Positions 48,301 through 60,457 of a stretch of 64,000 nt of DNA are shown piece after piece (positions within the stretch are counted from its first letter, which is position 1; each line of letters begins with the position of its first letter). Position numbers and translations under genes: made by a program. Source of the DNA: Clitoria ternatea (lineage: Eukaryota; Streptophyta; Magnoliopsida; Fabales; Fabaceae). The notes beneath the pieces are model-generated. The model saw nothing but the letters and a program-made list of their open reading frames with translations. It did no database searches and was not told the origin of the DNA. The stretch is taken from positions 131,798,001 through 131,862,000 of the forward strand of contig CM075672.1 of assembly GCA_037962975.1 (NCBI GenBank). Direction: 5' to 3'.

Positions 48301-50900
48301 TGTAACATCCCTAATTTTATATAAATGATTAAATATTGGGAATAAATATTAAATAATTATATGTGAGTTAATTAATGTCCCAAAATGTTGAAAATAATTA
48401 AATTAAGATTTTTGGGGGTTATTCATAAATTATTGAGGCTTTATATGTTGATTAAGGTACCGTTGGTCAGGGTTGTTAAGAATATTATTGGGAAATGTTG
48501 AACATTAATGTTGGTTGTTAGGTTTCAATAAAACCCTAGCTTTCTAAATTGGGGGAAATATGAATTATAGGTGCATATGCATTTATTTTGATGGGTGATG
48601 TTATTTATGATAGGTAATAACCATTAATGATGGTGAATGATTGATAATGGCTATTGGAAACCATTAATGTAGGAACCCATTATTGGGCATGGCATTGAAG
48701 AAGCATAATAATGAATGAAAACACCTAACCTATGGTAGTTGTGGTGGGTTGAATGAAATAAATGAGGTTAAGAATTGAAATGGTATAAAACACCAAGAAA
48801 TAAATATGAGTACTTGAATCTTAGTAGTTGAAATAAAAATTAATTGTGTGGTATATGGCATAATGTAGGAAACGAACCCATCGACGAGGCGGGACCATCA
48901 GACCATGTTGATTTCTATTTCTCTTGAGGTAGGAGGGGGTAACATCTCTAAATGCTTGATTTCATCAATTAGTGATGTGTGTATATGATTGTGTTATGCT
49001 AATTGTTTGGTAACAGTAAAAGATGATGTTAAGCATGCATGATTTGAGATATAAGTGTAAACTTTTATTACTACAGTAGGGTATAATAGCACACCTATTC
49101 TTGACACACACTTGATATGATATTGTTTCCCATAGTCGGACCTGCAATTGTTATTGATTCCTTTTGTGCATATGCATTAGCCATAAGAGCATTTGTATAT
49201 AGCCAGAGATATGCCTAGTTAGTAGATGTGTTTGGCGATGGATGATTGTTAAATAAAGAAGAAGGAAGTTGTGGTACTTTATTGAGAATGTCATGATTTT
49301 CATGTGTGAGTTGTGAATATGATGATTTGGATATGCATGATGTTGAAATGGAATGAGATGATGTGTGAATGAAGCTTATAATGCTTCTTGAGAGATATAT
49401 GTTATGCACACATGTATATGTTTCATCATAATGTATGATTTTGAATCATTTGGTATATGTTACTCACCTCCTAGTTTCCATTTCAAAGTTTGATGTAAGT
49501 ATAATGAAAATCCTACTCTTTTGGAGGGTGAGCAATGATAGAGGTAAATATAGAAAGAAAGTGTGAGCCTTGGCCGGCATCTTTTGTAAATCACTTGATA
49601 AGTGTAGATTTTTATTTTGTATATGATAAATGGTTGGTCATGAATATTAATTTGTGGGTCATGTGTAAAAATTAGACCTATGTGTTTTGAATGTCTAATT
49701 TTTAGTAATGACCCTAACAATAGATGATATTGATTGTAAATTGAAGGATTATATGCCATGTTAATGGATGGATGTTGATACCATGAGGTTTATGTTTATC
49801 AACAATGTATATGAGTCTTGTGTATGAATGAGAATGTGAGTAGGGTATTAGAATGATGAATGAATGACTTTGGCATGAGGTATATGATGAGTTTTCATGG
49901 TTTAATGCATAATTGAGGAACCAATAGGGTCAAAATGAGTTTTGTGTGGGTTGAATGATATATAATGGTCCCAATGGCTTAGATGCATGATTTGTGATTT
50001 GTAGAAATTAGAATAGGCCAATTCCATTAAGAATAGGCCCTTGAGATGCACAAAAATGTCTGAAAACGAGTGAAATGCATTTATACGCATAACTCTCTCA
50101 TTTTCAGGAATTTTTGAGTGCGGCTAGTGGTCACACATCACAAATGATGTATATGAGTTGCTGTCAAATTTTGATAGGCATTGAAATTTGTGTGAGAAAG
50201 TTAGGGGGGTTAGAAGTCCAAAAATATGACTTTTTCTACATAAAATGGCCTTTGTGCTGTCATGAATCGATTCACAATAGTGCATGAATCGATTCAAGAC
50301 ACACTATTTTTACTGTTCCTAAATTTTGAGTAGTTTGAATCGATTCAAAGCTCACTGAAATCATTATTCATGAGGTCTAGGAATGTTTGAATCGATTCAT
50401 GCGAGCTTGAATCGATTCAAAGGGCCCTGTTTTCACTGTTTGGACTCCAGAAGCATCTGAATCGATTCATGGGGTTCTTGAATCAATTCATGGCCCTGTT
50501 TTCACACATTTTCCTCTATTTTGGGGTATGATTGGTATCTTCTGGTCATGATATGATTATACAACAACATATACGTATAATTAACATGTTTTAACAACTA
50601 AATGGGATACTCTTGAACTTTCACTCATTTCTATTCACCCTTCATGAATAAATTGTGCACTTCCATTATTCCTTGTTGACGATCATGAGATTGATTGTCC
50701 AAGGTCCACTCTCGATTTAATCTATCCACCTTCTCATATTTTCATGTATGAGATAGGTTATTTAAATGATCTGGGGTTACTTATTAAATATTTTCCTCGC
50801 GGTTTCTTCTATTCTTTAATTACTTTAAAATCGTGAAAAAATTTACCCTCATTTTATTATTCGAATATTATCACTGAGGCCCTATAATTGGGGCATCTCA
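48301..50900 (+). repeat. X 3' LTR
   Basis: It starts tgtaacatccc and ends ggggcatctca, followed by the TSD. It matches the 5' LTR pieces but lacks about 700 bp after gtgttatgctaattg (near 49005), where the 5' copy continues to about 38010. The GAATCGATTC array is at 50265-50490 and is better preserved than in the 5' copy. Confidence 0.9.
50265..50490. repeat. GAATCGATTC palindrome array in the X 3' LTR
   Basis: Six exact gaatcgattc copies and a variant gaatcaattc within about 225 bp, in the same layout as in X2 at 2214-2457. Confidence 0.85.
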
Positions 50901-50905
50901 TGCAG
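50901..50905. repeat. X target-site duplication, right copy (tgcag)
   Basis: Identical to 36555-36559. Confidence 0.9.
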
Positions 50906-52131
50906 CCTTTAAAGGTATTACATTATATTAGAAGGATGTAAAGAGTGCTTTTCTGAATGGTTTTATTGAAGAAGAAGTTTATGTAAAATGGCCTCCTGGT
51001 TTTGAAAATGTGTCTCTTCCCAATCATGTTTTTAAATTAAGTAAAACATTGTATGGTCTGAAACAAGCTCCCGCAGCTTGGTACGACAGACTTAGTACAT
51101 TTTTATTTCAAAAGGCTTTATAAGAGGCCAAGTTGACACAACTCTCTTCAAAAAAGCTTTAAGAAATACTTTATTATTATACAGATTTATATGGATGATA
51201 TTGTTTTTGGTGCTACTAATGATAGTCTGTGTAAAGATTTTTCACAAATGATGCAAGCAGAATTTGAAATGAGCATGATGGGTGAACTTAAATTCTTCTT
51301 AGGCTTGCAAATTCAACAGACTAGTGATGGAATTTATATTCATCAACAAAAATACACCAAGGAACTACTCAAAAAGTTTAAAATGGCTGATGCTAAAGCC
51401 ATGAGTACTCCCATGCATCCCAATTGTACTATTAATAAAGATGAGTCTGGTACATCGGTGGATCAAACCTTATATCGAGGAATGATTGGTTCACTCTTGT
51501 ATCTTACATCCAGCAGACCTGATATAATGTTTAGTGTTTGCGTATGAGCAAGATATCTATCAGATCCCAAGGAATCACATTCATCTATAGTGAAGAGGAT
51601 TCTAAGATATCTTGTTGGAACAACTAATCTTGGGCTATTCTACAAACGAACAAACTCTTTCCCTCTTTTTGGATTTTGTGATGCAGACTTTGCTGGAGAT
51701 AGAGTTGATAGAAAAAGTACCAGTGGTGGATGTCACTTCTTGGGAAGCAACTTGGTTTCATGGAGTAGTAAAAAGAAAAACTCCATTGCATTATCAACTG
51801 CTAAAGCAGAATACATGTCTGTAGCTGGTTGTTGCTCTCAACTTCTTTGGATCAAATACCAACTAAAAGATTATTCAATCAAAGAAGGAGAAATCTCAGT
51901 CTTCTGTTATAATACAAGCGCAATAAACCTCTCCAAAAATCCTATTCAGCACTCCAAAGCAAAGCACATTGAAGTAAGGTATCACTTCATTCGTGACTAT
52001 GTCCAAAAGAGAACCTTGGATCTAAAATTCATGGACACAGACCATCAATGGGCAGACATCTTCACTAAGCCTCTGGCAGAGGCCAAGTTTAATTTTATTA
52101 AGCATAATTTAAATTTAAAAATTATTGTCTA
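50906..52131 (+). pseudogene. Sirevirus S pol, right fragment: RT C-terminal part and RNase H
   Basis: The RT resumes as VKSAFLNGFIEEEVYVKWPPGFEN and LYGLKQAPAAWYDRL, with stops and a shift near 51120. The catalytic region reads MDDIVFGATND at 51194, then MMGELKFFLGLQIQQ and LYRGMIGSLLYLTSSRPDI. A TGA at 51545 precedes the RNase H, which reads GFCDADFAGDRVDRKSTSG, SKKKNSIALSTAKAEYM and HIEVRYHFIRDYV, with ADIFTKPL near the end. This is classic copia organisation. Together with 35399-36559 it forms one pol broken by X. The last 180 residues are open and well kept. Confidence 0.92.
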
Positions 52132-52446
52132 AATAGTTTGCTTTGTGTATCAGTCTGATATAACTTGAATTGTTTGACTTCGCACTCTGAAAGACTTACT
52201 CTATTAAATACTTTTCAGTTTTTACTTTTTAAAACATGGCAACAATTATCACATTTTAGTGTAACCACTCTATGAATGTGTTTTCGCTCTCTATTTTGTG
52301 TAGCATTTTTTAATTTATTAACGTCTTCTCACTTTCACTCTTTCCCACTGTTTTTCATCATACCTTTCTCTTCCCTCTCCCACTTCTCTTTCAGAAAAAA
52401 AACTCTTCACTTTTCTAGAAAACCCTCTTCTCTTCTCACTTAAGAA

Positions 52447-54534
52447 ATGGCATTCAAGGCATCAGACATTGTTAAACCCTCAGTCTTCTCAGGTAGCACA
52501 AATTAGAAGGGCGCAATATCTCTGAGGAGCTCAATGGCATTAGATGGACATAATTTTTTCTCAACTAAACTTTATATTCTCCATCAATGGTTCTCAGCTT
52601 CTGGAGTTCGGTCTCGAAGGCAAGACAAAGTTTCTCGTTCTTGGTTATCTTCAAGGGAAGTCCATAGAAATCTCTATGGACCTCATTGCTACTGCTACTG
52701 GATGTCACAATGTGGAGGAGGTGTACGATGAACTCTTTGAGTTCAATATGGTATCTTTGCTAGAGATAAACAAAATGTTGTATGGTAATCATCATCTGGC
52801 CAAGTTTGCTTCTCGGTCTCTCCTTCTAAAGGACAAAATGCTACACCTTGTGATGAAACAAATCTTTTGCCCTAGAAAAAGTGCAAAAGATACTGTCAGC
52901 AAGCTCGATTGTTTTTGCATGTACCACATGATCACTAAAGAGAAAGTTAGCTTGCCCAACATCATCATGACATATTTGATTTCATGTATAAGGAATAAGC
53001 AGCATAAGATTCCTTACCCTATCGTTCTCATGAAAGTCTTTGCACTTAAGAATGTACAACCCCCTCAATGTCGGACTTGGTGACCCCTTCCATGATGGTC
53101 AATAAGTTACTTGCTTTCACTTCTTAATCTGATCAACCAAGTACTGTTTTGGCCCTCCCAAAGAAGAAAAAGTCTGTACCATCCAAGAAAAGAAAGTCTG
53201 CTCCATCCCGCACTCCAAATACTCATTCTACTAAGAAGCTAAGGAAATTAGTTCTTGAAGAATTTGATGCTCCCTCAGAAAAGTGAGACTCACCACTTGA
53301 TCAGGCACCCTCCTCCTCTTAGATTGCAATTCCAACATCACCTAAGGGTTCTCCAGACTCTGATGATCATTTTCCTATTAGGAAACTGCAACAACATTCT
53401 ATCAAGAAGAAGTTTGGCCCTGGTAAACGAATAAAGGTTTCAACAACCAAAGCCCCACAGACTCAACCACCTCTGTTTCGACCCTATTTTGAGTCTCATT
53501 TGAAGCCACTCTCGGATGATGAAGTATTGGCTTTATTTATCACTGTCTTCACTACCTTGAATCCAGACATCTCTGTATCAGAATGGGATTCTTCAGCCTA
53601 GAATTCAAAGTTCACTAAGCTTCGAAATGACTATAAGAGAGTCATGACTGAGAATCATGACACCTTACAAGAATGTGGTGGCTATCTGACATACAACCAC
53701 TACTTGCACTTCATTCATGACTATATAAGGCATCATTAACTTTCTGAGGTCTACAACTGGGAATACCTTGACTGGCTAAATAAATTCTATGTCATTGTTT
53801 CTCTTTATCATAGTGACACAAGTGCAGTCAAAGCATCACTCAAGAGAAAAAAGTCTCCTTCTCCTGAGGCATCCTCTAAAAGGCCAAGGTCTAAACCTCT
53901 GCCTTCCCTAAACTCTGCTCCCTCCTTTCCTCCAACTATTCCTCTTACCATTTTGCCTTCACCATTACCTCACATTCCTTCCTCCCTAGCCATTGTTCCT
54001 TGTCCTCCAATCTCTACTGTTGTACATAAGTCTTGCGTTCCCCATCTTCTCAAACACTACCCTACCTTACCTAAATATTTTGATTACAAACCGATGCTTG
54101 ACACCTCTAACCTTGATTATTATAGTCCTCGTAGTCAAGCCATTATGAATCACCCTTCCTTTGACCCTTACAAACTTTACATTCAACCATTTTCCCTTAA
54201 ACTCTACCCTCCTCTTCCCATTGAAAAGCTTCTTGGGTTCCCAGACCTGTTTTCAAATGATGACCTCAGGATGTTTCATGTTCTTCAAGCCAGGCCTCTG
54301 TAACTCGTGATCTTAAGCATGGCTTCATCACTCTTAATGATGTCTCCATCAAGAACTACCCAGTCGCTACTCCATGGAAGAAGATTTTATTTGAGGTTCC
54401 CTGTTCCCCTCCGCCAGCTAAATGGATTTCTTTGAGCCAACTCAAGAAACCCATGCCTCCCAAGCCTAAGCCTCTCTACAAGGGTCCTCTTCAGCCCAAG
54501 CACCTACCAGCAGCAACACTCAAGAGTCTCTAGA
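52447..54534 (+). pseudogene. Env-like ORF region of Sirevirus S, broken by stops
   Basis: After about 315 bp of non-coding sequence comes an ATG (52447, MAFKASDIV) whose frame soon stops; a long open part in another frame covers 52544-53083. It shows a helical plant-transposon-like domain (KLDCFCMYHMITKEKVSLPN) that is common in the env-like ORFs of plant Sireviruses. Beyond it are a basic, Lys/Ser/Pro-rich stretch (53150-53460, KKKKSVPSKKRKSAPS), an acidic to hydrophilic part, a Pro/Ser-rich part (53880-54040) and a conserved-looking tail to 54303. A strongly hydrophobic run (about 54600-54790) follows in another frame and could be a membrane-like segment. Whether such ORFs act as envelope proteins is unproven. 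Stops at several points make it defunct. Confidence 0.7.
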
Positions 54535-54813
54535 CCGTGCCTAGTCCTACTAAAGCTCACACTGATGCATTATGGTGCCATTACCTTTGGACTCTATAGG
54601 AAGAACCTTCCTGCTCGTTTTCCTCTTCCTCCTATAATCCTATTTTTCTCTATCGCCACTCTTTGGTCACTTTTACTTCTCCTTATATCTTTATGTTTCA
54701 AACTCATTTCTTTACTGTTGTTTCATCTATTGCTTTCCCTCTTCTCATTTCAAGTATTACTCATGATTTACTTTTCCAGTCTCGCTGATGGTTTCTCTTT
54801 TGTTGATTACAAA

Positions 54814-55022
54814 AGGGGGAGTTTATGTAGAAGTATTTTCTTTTAAGGATCAATGTAATGTCATGGAATGATACATATTTTATACACTATTCTGATCAAT
54901 GAAGAATCAGTTTATCTTGTTCAAAACCTATCATCTTCATCTTAATTTTGATCTTATGATATTTTGATAACAGACTTCATCTACAAAAGACTTGATGTTT
55001 GTTATCAACAAATAGGGGGAGA
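54814..55022 (+). other. Sirevirus S polypurine tracts
   Basis: acaaaagggggag at about 54812-54824 and aaataggggga at 55010-55020, the second ending a few bases before the LTR. More than one tract ahead of the 3' LTR is a known Sirevirus feature. A third, aaagggggag, lies inside the LTR near 55217. Confidence 0.7.
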
Positions 55023-55026
55023 TTAT

Positions 55027-56320
55027 TGAGAAAAAGTCTGGTCAAAAATATAATTTTCAAGTCCTGTTAGACCAGACCCCAGATTTTATAATCCCTGAAT
55101 TCGTTTATACCGCTCATCAAGCATTTTCTCTAAAAGAATAAAGTCTAAACTGTTTATAACATTTTCTTTTAGTGCAAAAGTAATTTCAGGATATGAAGAT
55201 TAAGTTGTAAAAATAAAGGGGGAGCGTATATATGTTCTAAAAGTCTGCTAGAACAACAAAGGTCTGATAGAAGCATCTTGAATAAAGAACTCTTCATCAA
55301 CGTTTGAAAAATCTATTTTGGTGATGCTTTGGGAGAAATGATCATACCATATTTGTGTGCTTATCATCAAAGAACAAAAAGAACAAAATCAACATGAGCA
55401 GTAGCTGTCAGTGTACCTATTTCTGCGAACTCTGATCACAAGTCAGAAAACTCATCAGGACATCTCCGAAAGTAACCTCTCACTCCACCGAGGATAAGTT
55501 CACGAAAGGTTTTGAGCATGGAAATGTATGAGAAACTATTCTCGTGAAAACACTGAAATATGATTCAGACCTCTCTTAAGCCTGAAATCAACTTAAGGTC
55601 TGATCTCAAGAAGCCTATGACAAAATTCCTTTAAAGGATTTTCAACTTCTATATCTTCTTTCAAGATGTAATAACGGATATATCTTTCAAGTCACTATAA
55701 ATATCAAGGAAGTTTGAACATTCAAGATGTAGAGAAATATCTAAGAAGAAAGCTCATCAAGTCATTATTCAATCTTAGTTCACTTTCTTGTAAAAAGATA
55801 AAGACCCTCACTACTCTCTAGCTTTGCTTCCAGCAGACTCAAGTCTTGTGTCAAAAATACTTAGTGTTCGATCTCAAAATTTATCTATCATTTTTGTACG
55901 CTAAGTTCCTAAAAAAATTTTATTCTTACTATTTGTATAAGTCTGGTGAGTTACCAGGACTAGTTTGTGTGTTGGGAAACACTTTGGCTTGAAGAGGCTT
56001 TCAAAAGAATACTTGGGTTAAGCTAGGAGTGGCTTGTTAAAAGAATACTTGGGTTGAGCCAGAAGTGGCTTGTTGAAAGAATACTTGGAGCATGAGTCTG
56101 GTGCTGATATTGTAAAGGAGATTTTACAATAGTGGAAATCCTTCAAGTTAGAAGGGACTGGACGTAGCTTCTGTGTTGAAAATGGACTAGTATAAACTCT
56201 GTGTTTATTTCCTCCTTCTCTTTATCATTTGATTACTTGTATTTGTTTTTTATTCAAAATTTACCCGAAAAAGAGTTTAAGACTTATTCAATCCCCCTTC
56301 TAAGTCTGACTCTGAACCAT
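55027..56320 (+). repeat. Sirevirus S 3' LTR (right end approximate)
   Basis: It begins tgagaaaaagtctggtc after the polypurine tract. It ends near the run attcaatcccccttctaag at 56287, the style of sequence that closes Sirevirus LTRs. The exact last base is uncertain because the 5' LTR is not in the window. A near-duplicate pair (aagaatacttgggtt...aggct/tggcttgtt) occurs at about 56005 and 56040. It has no ORF. Confidence 0.7.
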
Positions 56321-56650
56321 CAACCACCACTCCCGACACCGACATGCTACAACCACCACCTTTACCACGTCAACCACCACCACTACCATCACCATAATCA
56401 CTGCCATGACTACCACCATAAGCATTATTGCTACCATAACCCTAAACTGTTATTATTATTGCCACCGCCCCTACCGTGACCACCACCACCATCATCATTA
56501 TCGCCATTGGTGCTGTCGTCACTATAATTACCACCACCATCAACCTAAATCGTAAAACACCACCATCATTACTATCACTATCACCACCATTATCTTGTTA
56601 CTATCCCACCACCACTAAACCACCTTCATTGCCACCGTCACCAACACTTG
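56310..56650 (+). repeat. Imperfect (ACC)n/(CAC)n trinucleotide tract
   Basis: The plus strand is dominated by accacc, caccat and taccac triplets over about 340 bp, with interruptions. Chance ORFs of His and Pro arise from it. No gene. Confidence 0.8.
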
Positions 56651-57180
56651 TTGTTATGTGTAATTTAGTTAAAATTAAATAAAAATTTTGTAACTTTTTG
56701 AAATTTAAAACCATGAAAACTAAAACATGAAATTGAAAACTTAAAACAAGTCTTGGTTTTTCAAAATTTTAAAACTAAAAACTAAAAATCATCCAAAACA
56801 AGGTCTTACTTAACATGTGTATATTTACAAAAGTGACTGAAAATAAACTATTAACTAAATTGGATTGAAAAGAAAAATATATTTACAAAGAATAAAATTA
56901 AGAGATCATAATTTTTTATCTACAAAAATATATTAAGCCCATTTTTAAATTCTACAGGTTCCTTGTGCTTGTGGATTTTGTTGGAGGTTTAGATTAACGT
57001 ATAAAAGTCAAGTGACATCCAATTAAAGGCAACATCACATAAATAATTTCTTTTAAAACTACCTTATTTCAATAAAAAATAGTTTTTGAAATGATATTAT
57101 GGTTTTTTAAATGAAGAGATAACATAAGAGGAAAAAATTAAGAAGGAAAAAAGTAAAATGGAAATAAGATGCAAAAGTAT

Positions 57181-57640
57181 GTTGTTTGAATGGATATAAA
57201 TAAAAGGAAAAGAAATAGAAAAAGAATCTTTTTTGTTTGGATAGAAGAATAAAGGTGGATGAAAATAAATTAATTATATAAAAATAAATTAAATTTATAT
57301 TTAAAAGTTTAAATTTTAATTATAATAAAATTTAATACATAAAGAAATTATTTAAATTTTTTAAAATTTTTAATAACTTCTATTAAATTATTAGAATTTT
57401 AATACAATTTTAAAAAATTTTAGAATTTTTAATAATTTTGATTAAATTATTAAAATTTATTAAACAATAATCTCACTACATTTTCTCTTATTTCCTTCAA
57501 TCTTAGGGAAGAATTAATTTCCGTTAGATCTCATTGCTTTTTTCTTTTTCCCTTATATTTCCCTTCCTTCCAAACAAGGAAAAACTTTCTTTTTCCTTTG
57601 ATTCTTATCCCTCTTTTTACCTTCAACCAAACAAATTGTA
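57181..57640. mobile_element. Probable MITE with long imperfect terminal inverted repeats
   Basis: The left 85 bases (from gttgtttgaatgg) pair with the reverse complement of the right 90 bases (ending caaccaaacaaattg), including ttgtttgga near 57234 against tccaaacaa near 57570. The interior is AT-rich with palindromic attaaattattagaattttaat. There is no coding capacity. The target duplication is not clear, so the family (hAT-like or Mutator-like) is not assigned. Confidence 0.55.
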
Positions 57641-58834
57641 AATGATCCTTATTTGAAAGGGATTTAATTTTTAGGGTTCCACAAATTAAATCCTTCCTAC
57701 CCCTAATTCTCTCATAACCATACCATGGAAAATAAGTTATTTCCCTCCAAATCTATCTCGTTTAAAATCCATCCCCTAAAATACCTCCACCCTTAATGGA
57801 ATAAAAATATACTTTTTGATTTTGATAGGAATCGAATACATATCATATGAGATTTACAACACTTCTCATGTTTTATTCAACTAATTGAGCTATATCACCT
57901 TAACCTGCAATGATACTTATTTTTTATGTAAGTGTAACCCAAAGTATCTACCTTCCTCCCTTAGAAGACATATAAGCACATCAATAAGTGAGATATATGA
58001 TAGAGTTTTAAGGTTGTGTCATACTCAAATGGAGAATCAAACCCTTGATACTTGGTTAAGGGAGGATGAGCCATTTGTGCTTAGCCACACCTCTTGGGTT
58101 ACATATAATGATAATTTGGTTATTCAATTGTCAAATTGATCATTTATTAAAATAAAAATGTTACTTATTCACATTTAACATTCTAAATATCATGTCGGTT
58201 CTTAAAAGGTTTGTGACTAACCTTTCCACCCAACAAATCTAGCCTACTTGAGCTTTATATGACCTCGATGAACGATTTGTTTTATTTTTACCTTTCGATT
58301 ATGATCGCTTGCTTTTGACATTTTTTACATTAGTTATTTCAAAAATCAATATAAAGTATAATTTTTAAGATTAGTCTTTGAAATAACCAATGCAAAATAT
58401 TGATTTAATTTGTGGTGATTTTACATCAAGTTTTAAAATGATCGATATAGAAAGTACTAATTGTACCAACTACAAGAACTATTTACTGCAAATCGGCAAT
58501 AATCACAAAAACTTTTTGAATTATGGAAACAAGAATCCAAATTCAATACGTAATCTTAGTATTCAAAGAATATTCTTTAATAATCTTATTTTTCAATTAT
58601 TAAATCCCTTTTTTTTACCTAGTTCAATGTTAATAAGATTAGTAAATAAATAAAGAATATCCAATTATTAAAAAGATTAATATAAAAATGATAAAAAATA
58701 AAATATAAGAAGAAATTCGCCCCCCCCCCCCCGCATATTTTATAGATTCTCCCATAAAAAAACTTGTAAGACCTATTGCATTCGGAATTCCATCAATTAC
58801 CTGTCTATCAAAAAAATAATTGAATTTCGCTAAT
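57641..58834. other. AT-rich intergenic sequence without a gene
   Basis: Nothing coding is convincing. It holds a 13-base C run at 58720-58732 and short ORFs (57885-58139, 58390-58653) without any recognisable motif. Confidence 0.5.
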
Positions 58835-58862
58835 TTTAGGGTTTAGGGTTTAGGGTTTAGGG
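58835..58862 (+). repeat. Interstitial telomere-type tract, four TTTAGGG units
   Basis: Four exact tandem tttaggg units are flanked by atttt and tttttc. This is the Arabidopsis-type plant telomere unit. The tract is too short and internal to be a chromosome end; it resembles the short telo-box-like insertions seen near breaks or promoters. Confidence 0.9.
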
Positions 58863-59009
58863 TTTTTCTAATTAAAACTTTAGATGAGTTGGTCTCAAAA
58901 GCTCATTAGAGTTAAGTCATATCTCAAAACTCAATGAATATTTATAAAGGTACGTATAAATCACCTACCAAAAAAATCTTTACATTAACGTGTGACCTTA
59001 TGACCTTAA

Positions 59010-59444
59010 GGGATGTTTGGTACATGAGTATTTTTTAAAATTCTAGGAATTATGTTTCCTTAGAATTATATTATTGAGAATTATATTTCCTAGGAATGTT
59101 ATAAATATGTTTGATATGATTAAAATGTTCCTGGAAAAATTACATAGATATTTTAAATTTGGACCACTATCGTATTTTTGATGATTTTAGATGAAAATTC
59201 AATATGCAATTGAAGTTTCAATAAGTTTATATATGATACATAATTATATGTTTAATTGAAAAAAAAACTTTTAGACTAGGAGGAATTAAGATTCCCACCC
59301 CTTCGACGTGAATTAGAAATAAAAATAAATTATCCGAAATCCTAATTTCCTAGGAGCATTTTTTAAAATGGTTACATCAAATATATGAATAGTTCCCAAG
59401 TTACGATTCCCAATAATAAAAAAAATCGTATACTAAACACCTCC
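59010..59444. mobile_element. Tourist-like (PIF/Harbinger) MITE, 435 bp
   Basis: The element begins gggatgtttggta and ends tactaaacacctcc, an imperfect inverted repeat, with taa on both sides (59007-59009 and 59445-59447), the TWA-type 3-bp target duplication of PIF/Harbinger. Inner inverted sequence includes ctaggaatta near 59043 against taatttcctagga near 59342. No ORF. Its first 13 bases are identical to the terminus at 60459. Confidence 0.8.
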
Positions 59445-59447
59445 TAA

Positions 59448-60457
59448 GTTGAATTTTAACTAATAGTACCGACTTTTATTGTTTATTTCATTATAATTTT
59501 CAAGATCTTTAGAAAAAACATTTTCATGATGAATTTTTCTAGTATTAGAATATTCAACTTAACAGAATAAATTATTAAACTATTAACTAAAATCGAATAG
59601 AATTAATCCAAATATAAAAATAAATAGCTTAAATAGTATTAGAAAAAACTGCATAATGCATTGGTCAAACCGATAAGAAATTAAGAATCAACAAGAAATT
59701 AAGAAGAAGTGGAGTATAACCACTTGGCACTTAGTTATGCCGTTACGGATGGGCTAGAAATTTCGTTTTCTTCGGGTTGGAAGAAATTCGTTTTCATCAA
59801 AGTCTTTTGACATTTGACAATTTTTTTTCACTTTAGTGGGGATCATTAAGTTATATTTTATTAAAAAAGGTTCATTTTTACAGTCAACTAGGAAGATAAT
59901 GATTATTTTTAAAATATTGGTAAAAGAATGCTAAATATTGATTTTCAATTATTCGAAAATAAGTTTTAACTATATTTTATACTTTTAGTTATTAATATAA
60001 TGTGTACTTTATTTGTCATGGAATATTTTCTATTTTTATTTTGTAAATTAGTGTCTTAAAGCTCTCGGATTTCAATAGAGGTTTATGATTGACATGATTT
60101 TTTTTGTGTGATTAACATGATATATTTTTCTTTGGCACGAAAATTAAATTTTGACGAAAGCATCTTTGAAAATTATGGCAATGCCCGGAAGTTACTTCAA
60201 AATTTGAATTGTCTTACGCCGTGTCAGAATCTAATTACGCGTCGTCAGTATTTTAAACTTTTTCATCAGAATATAATATATTTCCAACTCTTAAATTTTG
60301 ATCCCCATAGAGACGGCAAATGGAAATAGGACATTAACACCATTGGATACATAACATGAGGATGTGTTCAAATCTGATTAGTCGAGTTAAGTCAAGTTTT
60401 CTACTAAATTAGATGTGTTTGAGAATCAGTGAGAACGCAATCAAACCATCTAATTTA
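59448..60457. other. AT-rich intergenic sequence without a gene
   Basis: No domain, repeat or RNA is recognised; a 73-codon ORF at 60108 has no detectable motif. Confidence 0.5.

Larger units (their letters stand above)
36560..50900 (+). mobile_element. Tekay-like chromovirus (Ty3/gypsy) element X, about 14.3 kb including a nested insertion
   Basis: LTRs start tgtaacatccc and end ggggcatctca; the TSD is tgcag on both sides. It has a Met-type primer site with one mismatch (43345), gag with two zinc knuckles, protease, RT, RNase H, integrase and a C-terminal chromodomain-like tail, then a polypurine tract. The gypsy order (RT before integrase) and the chromodomain place it in the chromoviruses; LTR and polyprotein style fit Tekay/Del. 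Many stops and frameshifts and large LTR indels show that it is old and defective. Confidence 0.92.

Noticed and set aside
56201..56682. His/Pro-rich ORFs after the S LTR
   Set aside because: They are translations of an imperfect (ACC)n tract and have no domain.
57885..58653. Two ORFs of 84 and 87 codons as possible small host genes
   Set aside because: AT-rich, no recognisable motif, no clear promoter or splice context.
58835..58862. Chromosome end
   Set aside because: Only four units, with AT-rich DNA and transposons on both sides.
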